Assembly: GCF_000349565.1 (NCBI RefSeq)
Contig: NZ_KB714607.1
Span: 87,977-151,976, forward strand
Reading direction: 5' to 3'
Source: Curtobacterium flaccumfaciens UCD-AKU
GTDB lineage: Bacteria; Actinomycetota; Actinomycetes; Actinomycetales; Microbacteriaceae
Length of the DNA stretch: 64,000 nucleotides
Shown: piece after piece, positions 48,309 to 57,353 of the stretch
Layout: every line of letters begins with the position of its first letter
How positions within the stretch are numbered: the stretch's first letter is position 1
Made by a program: the position numbers and the translations under genes
Notes under the pieces: model-generated
Databases searched by the model: none
What the model was told of the DNA's origin: nothing
The model's input: the letters and a program-made list of their open reading frames with translations, nothing else

Positions 48309-51300
48309 GCGCGTGCCACCTCCACGGAAACCTTCGCACCGTCACCGACGTCGGTGGTGGTGTCACTCGCCCCGAGGGGCACGATCTCGACGCTCGTCGC
48401 CAGGGTCTCACCGGCGATGAGGTCCTGGTGTGCACGGACCGCGCCGTCGGCGGTGTCGTCCACCCGCAGGGTCAGGGCGATGCGGTCGCTGACGTCGAGG
48501 TCGGCGTCGCGGCGGGCCTGCTGGACGGCGCGGACGACGTCGCGGGCGAGCCCCTCGGCCTCGAGCTCGGGCGTGGTCACGGTGTCGAGCACCACGAAGC
48601 CACCCTCGTCGAGGAACGCCACGGCCACCGAGGTGTCGGCGACGGTGAGGTCGAGCGAGTACTCGCCCTCGATCAGGTCGATGCCGCCGACGGTCACGCC
48701 GGAGTCGGTGGCGGTCCAGTCGCCCTTCTTGGCGGCCGGGATGACCTGCTGCACCTGCTTGCCGATGCGGGGGCCGGCGACGCGGGCGTTCACGGTGAGC
48801 TTCCGCTCGATGCCGTACTGCGCCAGGGACTCCTCGGCCTGCGCCTCGAGCACCACGCGCTTGACGTTGAGCTCGTCACGCAGGATGTCGGCGAACGGTT
48901 CGACCGCAGCCGGGTCCGGCACCACCAGGGTCAGCGTGGCGAGGGGCAGGCGGACGCGCTTGCCCGTGGCCTTGCGGAGCGCCAGGCCCTTCGAGGCGAC
49001 GTCGCGCACGCGGTCCATCGCATCGACCAGGGCGTCGTCGGCGGGGAACTCGTCGGGGTCCGGGAAGTCCGTCAGGTGGACGCTGCGCCCGCCGGTCAGG
49101 CCCTTCCAGATCTCCTCGGTGACGAGCGGCGCGAGCGGGGCGGCGACCCGGGTCAGGGTCTCGAGCACGGTGTACAGCGTGTCGAACGCCGCGCGGGTCT
49201 CGGCGCCGGCGGCCGCGTCGGCCCCGGTCCAGAACTTGTCGCGCGAGCGACGGACGTACCAGTTCGTGAGCACGTCGGCGAAGTCACGGACGGCCTGGGC
49301 CGCCAGCGGGGTGTCGAGCGCGTCGAGGTGCGCGGTGACGTCGGTGACGAGCACCCGGGTCTTCGCGAGCAGGTACCGGTCGAGCACGTCGGTGCTCGCG
49401 GTGCTCCGGGTGGCCTGGTAGCCCGACTCCCCGGAGGCGTTCGCGTACAGGGTGAAGAAGTAGTACGTCGACCACAGCGGCAGCATGAACTCGCGGACGC
49501 CCTGCCGGATCCCCTCTTCGGTGACGACGAGGTTGCCGCCGCGGATCACCGACGAGGACATCAGGAACCAGCGCATGGCGTCGGCGCCGTCGCGGTCGAA
49601 GACCTCGGAGACGTCCGGGTAGTTCCGGAGCGACTTCGACATCTTCTGGCCGTCCGAGCCGAGGACGATGCCGTGGCTGATGACGTTCTGGAAGGCGGGT
49701 CGGTCGAACAGCGCAGTGGAGAGCACGTGCATGACGTAGAACCAGCCGCGCGTCTGCCCGATGTACTCGACGATGAAGTCGGCCGGGTTGTGCGACTCGA
49801 ACCACTCACGGTTCTCGAACGGGTAGTGCACCTGGGCGTACGGCATCGACCCGGAGTCGAACCACACGTCGAACACGTCGGTGATCCGGCGCATCGTCGA
49901 GGTGCCCGTGGGGTCGTCGGGGTTCGGCCGTGTCAGGTCGTCGATGAACGGGCGGTGCAGGTCGACTTCGCCCTCGGCGTTCACCGGCAGGCGACCGAAG
50001 TCGCGCTCGATGTCGGCGAGTGAGCCGTACACGTCGGTGCGCGGGTACTCGGGGTCGTCGGACTGCCACACCGGGATCGGCGTGCCGAAGTAGCGGTTGC
50101 GCGAGACCGACCAGTCGATGGCGTTGCCGACCCACTTGCCGAACTGGCCGTCCTTGACGTTGTCCGGCACCCAGTTGATGTCCTGGTTGAGCTGGCCCAT
50201 GCGGTCACGGAGCTCGGTGACCCGGACGAACCACGACGAGACGGCCTTGTAGATGAGCGGCTTCCGGCAGCGCCAGCAGTGCGGGTAGCTGTGCTCGTAG
50301 GACGCCTGGCGGAGCAGCCGCCCGGCGTCGCGGACGGCCTTGGTCAGCGGCTTGTTCGCGTCCGACCAGAGCATGCCGGCGACCTCGCCGAACTGCGACG
50401 TGAAGACGCCGCCCTCGTCGAGGGACAGCACCACGGGGATACCGGCGGCGGCGCAGACCTCCTGGTCGTCGGCACCGTAGGCCGGGGCCTGGTGCACGAT
50501 GCCGGTGCCCTCACCGGTCTCGACGTACTCGGCGACGAGCACGCGCCACGCGTTCTCGTAGCCTTCCTGGTCGGCCAGGAAGTCGAACAGACGCTCGTAC
50601 TCGACGCCGTCGAGCTCGGCGCCCGTCAGGGTGCGCGCGACGGCGGCGAGCGCCTCGTCACCCGAGCCGTAGCCGAGTTCCTTCGCGTGCGCGGCCACCG
50701 TGTCGGACGCGAGGAGGTACGAGGCGGAACCCGCTTCGGCACCGTCAGCCGCGCCTCCAGGCCCTGCCGGGACGACCGCGTACGCGATCTCCGGACCGAC
50801 CGCCAGGGCGGCGTTCGTCGGCAGGGTCCAGGGGGTCGTCGTCCAGGCGAGCGCCCGCACACCGGTCAGGTCGAGCGCGGAAGCGCGGTCGCCGTGCAGC
50901 GGGAACGAGACGGTGACGGACTGGTCCTGGCGCATCTTGTAGACGTCGTCGTCCATGCGCAGCTCGTGGTTGGACAGCGGCGTCTGGTCGTTCCAGCAGT
51001 ACGGCAGGACCCGGAAGCCCTCGTACGCCAGCCCCTTGTCCCAGAGCTGCTTCCACGCCCAGAGCACGCTCTCCATGAAGGTGACGTCGAGGGTCTTGTA
51101 GTCGTCCTCGAAGTCGACCCAGCGCGCCTGGCGGGTGACGTACTCCTGCCACTCGTCGGTGTACTGCAGCACCGACTTCTTGGCGGCGGCGTTGAAGACG
51201 TCGATGCCCATGGCGTCGATCTCGTGCTTCTCGGTGATGCCGAGCTGGCGCATCGCCTCGAGCTCGGCGGGCAGGCCGTGGGTGTCCCAGCCGAAGCGGC

Positions 51301-51562
51301 GGTGCACCTGCTTGCCGCGCATGGTCTGGTAGCGCGGGAAGACGTCCTTGGCGTACCCGGTCAGTAGGTGCCCGTAGTGCGGCAGGCCGTTGGCGAAGGG
51401 CGGGCCGTCGTAGAAGGTCCACTCCGGGCAGCCCTGGCGCGCGTCGATGGACGCCTGGAACGTGTCGTCGCGCTTCCAGAAGGCGAGGATGCCCCGCTCG
51501 ACGGCGGGGAAGCTCGGCGAGGGGACGACGCCATCGGCATCGGCGTTCAACGGGTACGGCAC
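48305..51562 (-). CDS. ileS: Isoleucyl-tRNA synthetase
   Basis: This 1085-residue class I synthetase charges tRNA-Ile. The HIGH-equivalent reads HYGH near residue 62, and the KMSKS loop is present as KMSKSLRN near residue 640. The CP1 editing domain lies between them. Its length and layout match the bacterial/eukaryotic-type IleRS found in some actinobacteria. The GTG at 51562 is preceded by a T-box leader, and AAGGAG lies 8 bases upstream. folC, the DUF4233 gene, ndk and a dsbA-like gene follow. Confidence 0.97.
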   Translation of the reverse strand: MPYPLNADADGVVPSPSFPAVERGILAFWKRDDTFQASIDARQGCPEWTFYDGPPFANGLPHYGHLLTGYAKDVFPRYQTMRGKQVHRRFGWDTHGLPAELEAMRQLGITEKHEIDAMGIDVFNAAAKKSVLQYTDEWQEYVTRQARWVDFEDDYKTLDVTFMESVLWAWKQLWDKGLAYEGFRVLPYCWNDQTPLSNHELRMDDDVYKMRQDQSVTVSFPLHGDRASALDLTGVRALAWTTTPWTLPTNAALAVGPEIAYAVVPAGPGGAADGAEAGSASYLLASDTVAAHAKELGYGSGDEALAAVARTLTGAELDGVEYERLFDFLADQEGYENAWRVLVAEYVETGEGTGIVHQAPAYGADDQEVCAAAGIPVVLSLDEGGVFTSQFGEVAGMLWSDANKPLTKAVRDAGRLLRQASYEHSYPHCWRCRKPLIYKAVSSWFVRVTELRDRMGQLNQDINWVPDNVKDGQFGKWVGNAIDWSVSRNRYFGTPIPVWQSDDPEYPRTDVYGSLADIERDFGRLPVNAEGEVDLHRPFIDDLTRPNPDDPTGTSTMRRITDVFDVWFDSGSMPYAQVHYPFENREWFESHNPADFIVEYIGQTRGWFYVMHVLSTALFDRPAFQNVISHGIVLGSDGQKMSKSLRNYPDVSEVFDRDGADAMRWFLMSSSVIRGGNLVVTEEGIRQGVREFMLPLWSTYYFFTLYANASGESGYQATRSTASTDVLDRYLLAKTRVLVTDVTAHLDALDTPLAAQAVRDFADVLTNWYVRRSRDKFWTGADAAAGAETRAAFDTLYTVLETLTRVAAPLAPLVTEEIWKGLTGGRSVHLTDFPDPDEFPADDALVDAMDRVRDVASKGLALRKATGKRVRLPLATLTLVVPDPAAVEPFADILRDELNVKRVVLEAQAEESLAQYGIERKLTVNARVAGPRIGKQVQQVIPAAKKGDWTATDSGVTVGGIDLIEGEYSLDLTVADTSVAVAFLDEGGFVVLDTVTTPELEAEGLARDVVRAVQQARRDADLDVSDRIALTLRVDDTADGAVRAHQDLIAGETLATSVEIVPLGASDTTTDVGDGAKVSVEVARA

Positions 51563-51770
51563 CGGGACTCCTTGTGGGTTCGCTCGATCTCCACGAGGAC
51601 GGAGCCAGGCTCCGCGGTACCACCTCGTTTGCCGCCCAACGTCCGCTGTGCGACCACTCTGTGTCGGGGATGGTGACGGTCCCGAACCCGCCCGGTTCTA
51701 CTGACGGAGGCGCTGGTGCGCCCCGTGTTCTTCCGGAAGCTCCCCGGTGATGGCCGGATCGATGCTCGTG
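51563..51770 (-). ncRNA. T-box riboswitch of ileS (translational type)
   Basis: The conserved T-box block AGGTGGTACCGCG lies at 51613-51625 and its TGGT would pair with the tRNA acceptor end. The hairpin CGGAGCCTGGCTCCG follows, and the ACGAGG/CCTCGT pair encloses it. Near the 5' end the short stem CCGG-CCATCA-CCGG (51744-51757) presents an ATC isoleucine codon at 51749-51751, which I take as the specifier in an ultrashort stem I. AAGGAG next to the GTG would be the sequestered ribosome site. This is the layout reported for actinobacterial ileS T-boxes, which act on translation. Confidence 0.88.
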
Positions 51771-51777
51771 GAACACG

Positions 51778-51783
51778 ACTTTA
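51778..51783 (-). promoter_or_regulatory. Probable -10 element of the ileS T-box transcript
   Basis: TAAAGT on the minus strand would start transcription near 51770, just before the T-box stem I. It overlaps the start region of the divergent CDF gene. Confidence 0.5.
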
Positions 51784-51794
51784 CCGGACGGGAG

Positions 51795-51800
51795 CATGCT
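51795..51800 (+). promoter_or_regulatory. Possible -10 element of the CDF gene
   Basis: CATGCT lies 6 bases before the ATG at 51807. It overlaps the opposite ileS promoter region. Confidence 0.3.
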
Positions 51801-51806
51801 TGAGCG

Positions 51807-52829
51807 ATGCCCGCAGAAGATCGCCCCGAGTCACTCGTCACCGTCCTGATCGCGTTCGGGGCGAACCTGCTCGTCGCGATCGCGAAGACGATCGCCTCGC
51901 TCGTGTCGGGTTCGGCGTCGATGGTGGCCGAGGCGGCGCACTCGTGGGCGGACACCGGCAACGAGGTGTTCCTGCTCGTCGCCGAACGCCGGGGCGGCAA
52001 GAAGCGGGACGCCGCGCACCCGCTCGGGTACGGACGCGAGACGTACATCTGGTCGATGTTCGCCGCGTTCGGCCTGTTCACGGCCGGTGCGATCGTCTCG
52101 ATCTACCACGGCATCTCGGAGTTCGGGGAGACCGGGCCGGCCGAGGACGTCGTGCTCAACTACGTCGTACTCGGGCTCGCGTTCGTGCTCGAGGGCACGA
52201 GCTTCCTGCAGGCGTACCGACAGGCGCACGGTGCCGCGACGAAGCGGAAGGTCCCGGTGCTGCGGCACGTGCTGCAGTCGTCGAACCCGACACTCCGTGC
52301 GGTGTTCGCCGAGGACGCGGCGGCGCTGATCGGCCTGGTCGTGGCGTTCCTCGGGGTGTTCCTGCACCAGGTCACCGGGCTGGCGGTCTTCGACGCACTC
52401 GGCTCCATCGCGATCGGTGTGCTGCTCGGTGTCGTGGCGATCGTCCTGATCGACCGCAACCGCCGGTTCCTGCTCGGCGAGAGCACGTCGCCGGAGCTCG
52501 AGAACGCGGTGCTCGTCGAGCTGCTGGGCCGGTCGCAGGTCGAGCGCGTCACCTACCTGCACCTGGAGTTCGTGGGGCCGTCGCGGGTGTACCTCGTCGC
52601 GGCCGTCGACCTGACGGGCAACGAGACCGAGGAGCACGTCGCGGTGCGGTTGCGCGACGTCGAGCAGTCACTCGAGGACAGCCAGTACATCGAGGAGGCC
52701 GTCCTCACCCTGAGCTACCCGGGCGACGAGTCCCTGGTGCCGACCGACGGCGCTGTCCCCGAGGTCGTGCGGGACGGCACCGCGTCGGACGTGGCGGCCG
52801 GTGGCGCGGGGACCCTGCGCACGGAGTGA
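51807..52829 (+). CDS. Cation diffusion facilitator (metal exporter)
   Basis: This 340-residue protein exports divalent metals such as Zn, Fe or Mn in exchange for protons. Six helices lie in residues 12-220. The metal-site pairs are HSWAD near residue 46 in helix 2 and AEDAA near residue 170 in helix 5. HPLGYGRE near residue 70 is a conserved loop. The cytoplasmic C-terminal domain starts near residue 225 and has the HLEF strand. A disordered tail of about 30 residues ends the protein. The ion cannot be told from the motif, although HxxxD and a distal ExxxD-like site is compatible with zinc or iron. Confidence 0.9.
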   Translation: MPAEDRPESLVTVLIAFGANLLVAIAKTIASLVSGSASMVAEAAHSWADTGNEVFLLVAERRGGKKRDAAHPLGYGRETYIWSMFAAFGLFTAGAIVSIYHGISEFGETGPAEDVVLNYVVLGLAFVLEGTSFLQAYRQAHGAATKRKVPVLRHVLQSSNPTLRAVFAEDAAALIGLVVAFLGVFLHQVTGLAVFDALGSIAIGVLLGVVAIVLIDRNRRFLLGESTSPELENAVLVELLGRSQVERVTYLHLEFVGPSRVYLVAAVDLTGNETEEHVAVRLRDVEQSLEDSQYIEEAVLTLSYPGDESLVPTDGAVPEVVRDGTASDVAAGGAGTLRTE

Positions 52830-52877
52830 GCGCGGGCCGGGTCGCGGGGCGGCGTGGCGGCAGGGCTCGGGTCGCGC

Positions 52878-52973
52878 GACGCCGGTGTGTCGGCAAGACG
52901 CCGCCATGTGCTCGAGACGCCGCCGGATTCGGCGGCGTCTCGCCGGTGAGGCGGCGTCGTAGAAAGACGACGG
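52878..52973. repeat. Composite palindromic intergenic repeat, copy B
   Basis: Blocks in order are GACGCCGGTGTGTC, AAGACGCCGCCATGTGCTC, GAGACGCCGCCGGATTCGGC, GGCGTCTC and GAGGCGGCGTCG, then GACGACGGCGTGT. GACGCCGCCG-GATT-CGGCGGCGTC is a perfect 10-bp hairpin. It is almost identical to copy C. Confidence 0.75.
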
Positions 52974-52997
52974 CGTGTTCCGTGAGCGACCGCTCGG

Positions 52998-53041
52998 CGG
53001 ACGGGAGGCGCGGTGCCGGGCCGCCACGGGCCTCCCGTCCG
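52998..53041. repeat. Hairpin sharing the CGGACGGGAGGC arm
   Basis: CGGACGGGAGGC at 52998-53009 pairs perfectly with 53030-53041. This is the third intergenic copy of this arm, after 7243 and 16662. It may serve as the terminator of the CDF gene. Confidence 0.65.
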
Positions 53042-53087
53042 TCTTCCCGTCGCGTCCACCGCCCCACACGCGGGAGGAAGACGCCGG

Positions 53088-53190
53088 TGTGTCAGTAAGA
53101 CGCCGCCATGTGCTCGAGACGCCGCCGGAATCGGCGGCGTCTCCGCGACGAGGCGGCGTCGCACGAAGACGACGGCGTGTCCGGGGGCGG
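53088..53190. repeat. Composite palindromic intergenic repeat, copy C
   Basis: The block order matches copy B: AGACGCCGGTGTGTC, AAGACGCCGCCATGTGCTC, GAGACGCCGCCGGAATCGGC, GGCGTCTC, GAGGCGGCGTCG and GACGACGGCGTGTC. An extra AGACGCCGGCGTGTC follows at about 53190-53205. It ends at the TetR gene's stop codon. Confidence 0.75.
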
Positions 53191-53204
53191 AAGACGCCGG
53201 CGTG

Positions 53205-53804
53205 TCAGCGAGCGTCGAGGCCCGCGACCACCGGTGTGAGCGCCGCCGCGACGTACTCGACGAGCGCTCGGCGCCCGACCCCGTCGGTGACCCACACCCC
53301 GAACGCGGCAGCGGCGGCCCCGAGCATCGCACCGGACACCGTCTGCGGCCAGAGCGCTCGCGGCTGCTCCCCCGTGCGGCCCGCGACGAAGGCGGCGACG
53401 GCCTCGTGCTGCGCCGTCACCCGGACCGCGACGCCGGCCACCAGCTCGGGCCCGATGCCCATGACCTCGGCCTGCGCGACCGCCCACGGCACCCGCTCGG
53501 GGTCGTGGGCGCGAGCGGCGTCGAGGAGCGCCTGTTCGACGGCCCGTACGGCACTCGACTCGGTGGACGCTGCGAGGTACCCGGGCAGCCCGGCGACGGC
53601 GGCGTCGAGTTCGAGCCACATCACGTCGGCCTTCGCCGGGAAGTAGTTGAAGAACGTCGCGCGGCTGACCCCGGCGCGGGCGGCGATCTGGTCGACCGTG
53701 GTGCGCCCGTACCCCTGCTCGAGGAACAGCTCGGCAGCGGCGTCCGCGAGGACCTCGGCGCTCGAGCGTCGGGGGCGGCCACCGCGGCGGATCGGTTCGT
53801 CCAT
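53205..53804 (-). CDS. TetR-family regulator
   Basis: This 199-residue repressor has the N-terminal helix-turn-helix of the family at about residues 14-55, ending in TTVDQIAARAGVSRATFFNYFPAK. The C-terminal domain, about residues 75-195, binds an unknown ligand. It is divergent from the ABC importer genes, with only 32 bp between the two start codons, so it very probably controls that operon and itself. The GGRPRRSS N-terminus is typical. Confidence 0.92.
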   Translation of the reverse strand: MDEPIRRGGRPRRSSAEVLADAAAELFLEQGYGRTTVDQIAARAGVSRATFFNYFPAKADVMWLELDAAVAGLPGYLAASTESSAVRAVEQALLDAARAHDPERVPWAVAQAEVMGIGPELVAGVAVRVTAQHEAVAAFVAGRTGEQPRALWPQTVSGAMLGAAAAAFGVWVTDGVGRRALVEYVAAALTPVVAGLDAR

Positions 53805-53836
53805 GGGCCCCAGTAAACCGTTAGACTCGGTCAGCC
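53805..53836. promoter_or_regulatory. Shared 32-bp divergent control region of tetR and the ABC operon
   Basis: On the plus strand TAGACT (53822-53827) lies 9 bases before the ATG at 53837. On the minus strand TTTACT lies just before the TetR ATG. The overlapping promoters include the near-palindrome TAAACCGTTA, a possible TetR operator. Both messages would be almost leaderless. Confidence 0.5.
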
Positions 53837-55456
53837 ATGATCTTGGACTCAGTACAGAAAACCCTCACCGCAGTCGCGGGCGCCTCGGCGGTCCTGCTCG
53901 TCCTGGCTGCCTGCAGCGGACCGGGCACGAGCACCGGGAGCAGCACCCCGGTCGCGGGCGGCACGCTCACCTACGCCTCCGGTGACGCCGAACCGACCTG
54001 CCTCGACCCGCACGTCGGCGGCAACTACCCGCAGGCGCTCCTGGCGACGCAGTACATCGAGGAGCTCGTCGGGCTCGAGGACGGCAAGCCGACGCCGGAA
54101 CTCGCGACGAAGTGGACCACGGTTGACGACGGGAAGACCCTGACGCTCACCCTGCGCGACGACGTCACCTTCACCGACGGCACCCCGTTCGACGCCGCCG
54201 CCGTCGTGGCGAACATCGAGCACGTGCAGGACCCGGCCACCGCCTCGAGCACCGGGTACCTGGCGCTGCAGTCCATCACGAAGGCGACCGCCACCGACGA
54301 CCACACCGTGACGCTCTCGCTGAGCCGGCCGGACAGTGCGCTGCTCGAGTCCCTCTCGCAGCCCTGGGTCGGTATGGAGTCCCCGCATGCGCTCGAACGG
54401 AAGCAGGCGACGAACTGTGAGTCCCCCGTCGGCACCGGCCCGTTCCGGGTCACCGGCTGGAAGCACGGCGACCGCGTCACCCTGACGAAGAACACCGACT
54501 ACTGGGGCAAGACGAAGCCGCGCCTGTCGGGCATCACGTGGCGGTTCCTGCCGGACTCGACCTCGCGCTACGCCGCGCTGCAGTCCGGCCAGGTCGACGT
54601 GATCGACAACGCCCAGCCCGACCAGCTCAAGGCCGCGTCGGCGAAGGGCGCGATCCGCGACCTCGACGCCCCCCGCCCCGGCGCCTCGAACCGGCTCGAA
54701 CTGAACTCCGGGCACGGCGTGTTCCGCGACCAGGCAGTCCGCCAGGCCTTCATCGCCGGCGCCGAGATCGACCCGGGCCTGCAGTCGCTGTTCCTCGGCA
54801 CCGCGAAGCGCTCGTACTCGGTGCTCTCGAGCGCTGAGCCGCTCGCGTACTCCGACAAGAGCCGCTTCGACTACTCGCCGTCGAAGGCGAAGCAGCTGCT
54901 CGACGACGCCGGGTGGAAGGTCGGCTCGGACGGCATCCGCGAGAAGGACGGCCAGCAGCTCACCGTGACGTTCCCCGTCTCGACGAACCAGTCGGTGCCG
55001 GCCGAGCGCAGCCTGTTCCAGCAGATCCAGGCGTCCGAGAAGGCCGTCGGGTTCAAGGTCGTGCTCGACGAGCTCGACCTGTCCAGCTGGTACGCCGCCC
55101 TGGCCGCGAACGAGTACGACGTCGTGAGCGCCCCGTACACGAAGGTCGGCCCCGACGTCCTGCGGATCCTGTACGACAGCGCGAGCATCGAACCGGCACC
55201 GTCCGGCTACTTCGCGAACCTGGCCCAGCTCGACGACCCCGCGCTCGACCGGCTGCTCGAGCAGGCCGCCCGTACCTCGGACGCCGACGAGCGCGCCGAC
55301 CTGTACGAGCAGGCGCAGAAGGCGATCCTGGCGAGCGACACCGTGCTCCCCCTGTACGACCAGCAGAACCACTTCCTGGTGCGCTCGGCCGTGCACGGCA
55401 TCCGGACCACCCCGGTCTCGACGCCCTGGTTCGGCACCGCCTGGATCGACCGCTGA
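53837..55456 (+). CDS. ABC importer substrate-binding lipoprotein, family 5
   Basis: This 539-residue lipoprotein has a signal peptide ending in the lipobox LVLAAC, with Cys26 as the lipid-modified residue. Mature protein matches the peptide/nickel/opine binding family (SBP_bac_5): GGTLTYAS near residue 40, then a three-domain fold. It captures the substrate outside the cell and delivers it to the permeases that follow. It heads a four-gene operon. The ligand is unknown. The TetR neighbour suggests an inducible peptide, opine or metal-chelate uptake. Confidence 0.93.
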   Translation: MILDSVQKTLTAVAGASAVLLVLAACSGPGTSTGSSTPVAGGTLTYASGDAEPTCLDPHVGGNYPQALLATQYIEELVGLEDGKPTPELATKWTTVDDGKTLTLTLRDDVTFTDGTPFDAAAVVANIEHVQDPATASSTGYLALQSITKATATDDHTVTLSLSRPDSALLESLSQPWVGMESPHALERKQATNCESPVGTGPFRVTGWKHGDRVTLTKNTDYWGKTKPRLSGITWRFLPDSTSRYAALQSGQVDVIDNAQPDQLKAASAKGAIRDLDAPRPGASNRLELNSGHGVFRDQAVRQAFIAGAEIDPGLQSLFLGTAKRSYSVLSSAEPLAYSDKSRFDYSPSKAKQLLDDAGWKVGSDGIREKDGQQLTVTFPVSTNQSVPAERSLFQQIQASEKAVGFKVVLDELDLSSWYAALAANEYDVVSAPYTKVGPDVLRILYDSASIEPAPSGYFANLAQLDDPALDRLLEQAARTSDADERADLYEQAQKAILASDTVLPLYDQQNHFLVRSAVHGIRTTPVSTPWFGTAWIDR

Positions 55457-55461
55457 CACGG

Positions 55462-56457
55462 ATGCGGTGGGTCTGGTGGGCCGTCCGGCGGCTCGCCGGG
55501 GGCATCGGCGTGCTCTGGGCCGTCGCGACGATCGTCTTCGTCGCGATCCGGCTCATCCCCGGTGACCCGGCGCTCGCGATCCTCGGTGGCCCGGGGTCGC
55601 AGGCCTCGGCCGAGGCCGTCACCCAGGTCCGCCACGAGTACGGCCTCGACCAGCCGGTCCTGGTGCAGTACGCGGTGTTCCTCGGCCGCCTGGCGACCGG
55701 GCAGCTCGGTGACTCCTACGCGTTCCGCACCCCGGTCGCGACGCTCCTCGGCCAGCAGCTGCCCGTCACGCTGACGCTCGCGGTCGCCGGGCTCGTCGTC
55801 GCCTGGGTGCTGGCGATCGTCGCCGCGTGGGCCTCGACGCAGCGCGGCCGCATCGCCGCCGGGCTCACCAGCGCCCTCAGCGTCACCGCGAGCGTGATGC
55901 CGCACTTCTGGCTCGGCAGCGTGCTCATCGTGGTGTTCGCCTCGTCCCTTGGGTGGGTGCCGGCGGTCAGTGACGGCACCGCACGCGGCTGGGTGCTGCC
56001 GGTGCTGACCGTGGCCGTGCCGGTCGCCGGGTACCTGGCCGAGACCGTGCGCGACGGCGTGGTGGACGCGCAGCGCTCGGCCTTCGCGCTCGCCGCCCGG
56101 GGCCGGGGCGAGACCCGCCTCGGACTGTTCGGACGGCATCTGCTCCGGCACGCCGCCCTGCCCGGGATCGCACTGTCCGCGTGGGCCTTCGGATCGCTCG
56201 TCTCCGGGGCCGTGGTCGTCGAGTCCGTGTTCGCCCTGCCCGGCATCGGCCGCGCGCTGGTCACCGCCGTCACCCAGCGGGACATGCCCCTCGTCGCCGG
56301 CATCGCGATGGTCTCGGCGGCCGCGTACGTGGTCGTGCTGGCCGTCGCCGATCTGGTCGAGCGTGTGGTCGACCCGCGCAGCACCGCACGGAACGCGACC
56401 GCGCGCCCCGGCACCGCGCGACGCCGTGGGCCCGGCCGTCCGGCGGGCGCGCGGTGA
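55462..56457 (+). CDS. ABC importer permease, DppB/OppB type
   Basis: This 331-residue permease has the first helix followed by a large external loop, then five helices. The EAA loop appears near residues 212-235 (AARGRGETRLGLFGRHLLRHAALP), where it contacts the ATPase. The sequence RLIPGDPA near residue 33 is the DppB-type N-terminal signature. It starts 5 bp after the binding protein stops. The C-terminus is a basic tail of about 30 residues. Confidence 0.93.
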   Translation: MRWVWWAVRRLAGGIGVLWAVATIVFVAIRLIPGDPALAILGGPGSQASAEAVTQVRHEYGLDQPVLVQYAVFLGRLATGQLGDSYAFRTPVATLLGQQLPVTLTLAVAGLVVAWVLAIVAAWASTQRGRIAAGLTSALSVTASVMPHFWLGSVLIVVFASSLGWVPAVSDGTARGWVLPVLTVAVPVAGYLAETVRDGVVDAQRSAFALAARGRGETRLGLFGRHLLRHAALPGIALSAWAFGSLVSGAVVVESVFALPGIGRALVTAVTQRDMPLVAGIAMVSAAAYVVVLAVADLVERVVDPRSTARNATARPGTARRRGPGRPAGAR

Positions 56458-57353
56458 GCGGGATCGCCGACCCGGGCCTCCAGACCGGTGCGTCCGCCCA
56501 CCAGACCGCCGTCGGCACCGAGCGCGTCCGTGGGGGGACGCTCGGCGTCGGCGGCACCGCCGCGGCGGTGGTCGTCCTGGTCGCCGTCGTCGCGGCGGCC
56601 TGGCCAGCGCTGCTGGGCGGCGGCGATCCGCTCGCGGTGCACCCGACCCAGGCACTGACCGCCCCGAGCGGCGCACACCCGTTCGGCACCGATGAGTCCG
56701 GCCGCGACGTCCTGGCACGGGTGGTCGCGGGGACCCGCGCCTCGCTCGTCGTCGGCGTCGCCGCCACCCTGATCGGCGGCGGAGCGGGCGTCCTGCTCGG
56801 TGTCGTCGCCGGGCTCGGCGCCGGGGCCGGACGGCTCGGCCGTCTGCTCGACGCCGTCATCGGCCGTGTCACCGAGGTCGCGTTCGCCCTGCCGCTGCTG
56901 CTCGTCGCGCTGGTCGTCATCGCCGTGACCGGTCCGGGTCCGGTGCCGGCGGTGCTCGCCGTCGGGTTCGCGACCGCTCCCGGTTACGCCCGGATCGTGC
57001 GGGGCCTGGTCCGGACGGCCCGCGGTTCGCAGGTGGTGGAGACCGCCGTGCTGCTCGGCCGCTCCCCAGCCCGCACCGTCGTCCGGCACGTGCTGCCGAC
57101 GGCGCTCTGGCCCGTCGTCGCCGTCGCCACGCTCGGGGTCGGGCAGGCGGTCGTGTGGGCATCGGCGCTGAGCTACCTCGGGGTCGGCACGCCCCCACCC
57201 GCGCCGGAGTGGGGCGCGATGCTCGCCGACGGCCGGACCTACCTGCAGACCGCGCCGTGGATGAGCACCTTCCCCGGACTCGCGATCGTCGTGCTCGCGA
57301 CGGCCGTCACCGTGCTCGGCCGGGCGATCCGACGGAGCGGGGCCGCGCGGTGA
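56454..57353 (+). CDS. ABC importer permease, DppC/OppC type
   Basis: This 299-residue permease partners the previous one; the GTG start overlaps its stop by four bases. An extended N-terminus precedes the first helix at about residue 30. HPFGTDESGRDVLARVV near residue 76 is the DppC signature, and the EAA loop is LLGRSPARTVVRHVLP near residue 200. It ends in a four-base overlap with the ATPase gene. Confidence 0.93.
   Translation: MSGIADPGLQTGASAHQTAVGTERVRGGTLGVGGTAAAVVVLVAVVAAAWPALLGGGDPLAVHPTQALTAPSGAHPFGTDESGRDVLARVVAGTRASLVVGVAATLIGGGAGVLLGVVAGLGAGAGRLGRLLDAVIGRVTEVAFALPLLLVALVVIAVTGPGPVPAVLAVGFATAPGYARIVRGLVRTARGSQVVETAVLLGRSPARTVVRHVLPTALWPVVAVATLGVGQAVVWASALSYLGVGTPPPAPEWGAMLADGRTYLQTAPWMSTFPGLAIVVLATAVTVLGRAIRRSGAAR

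Larger units (their letters stand above)
52830..53204. other. Non-coding gap filled with palindromic repeats
   Basis: This 375-bp region between the CDF gene and the TetR gene contains two copies of the composite palindromic element and a GGAGGC-arm hairpin, listed separately. No gene is supported. The plus-strand frames through it are extensions of shadows. Confidence 0.75.
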
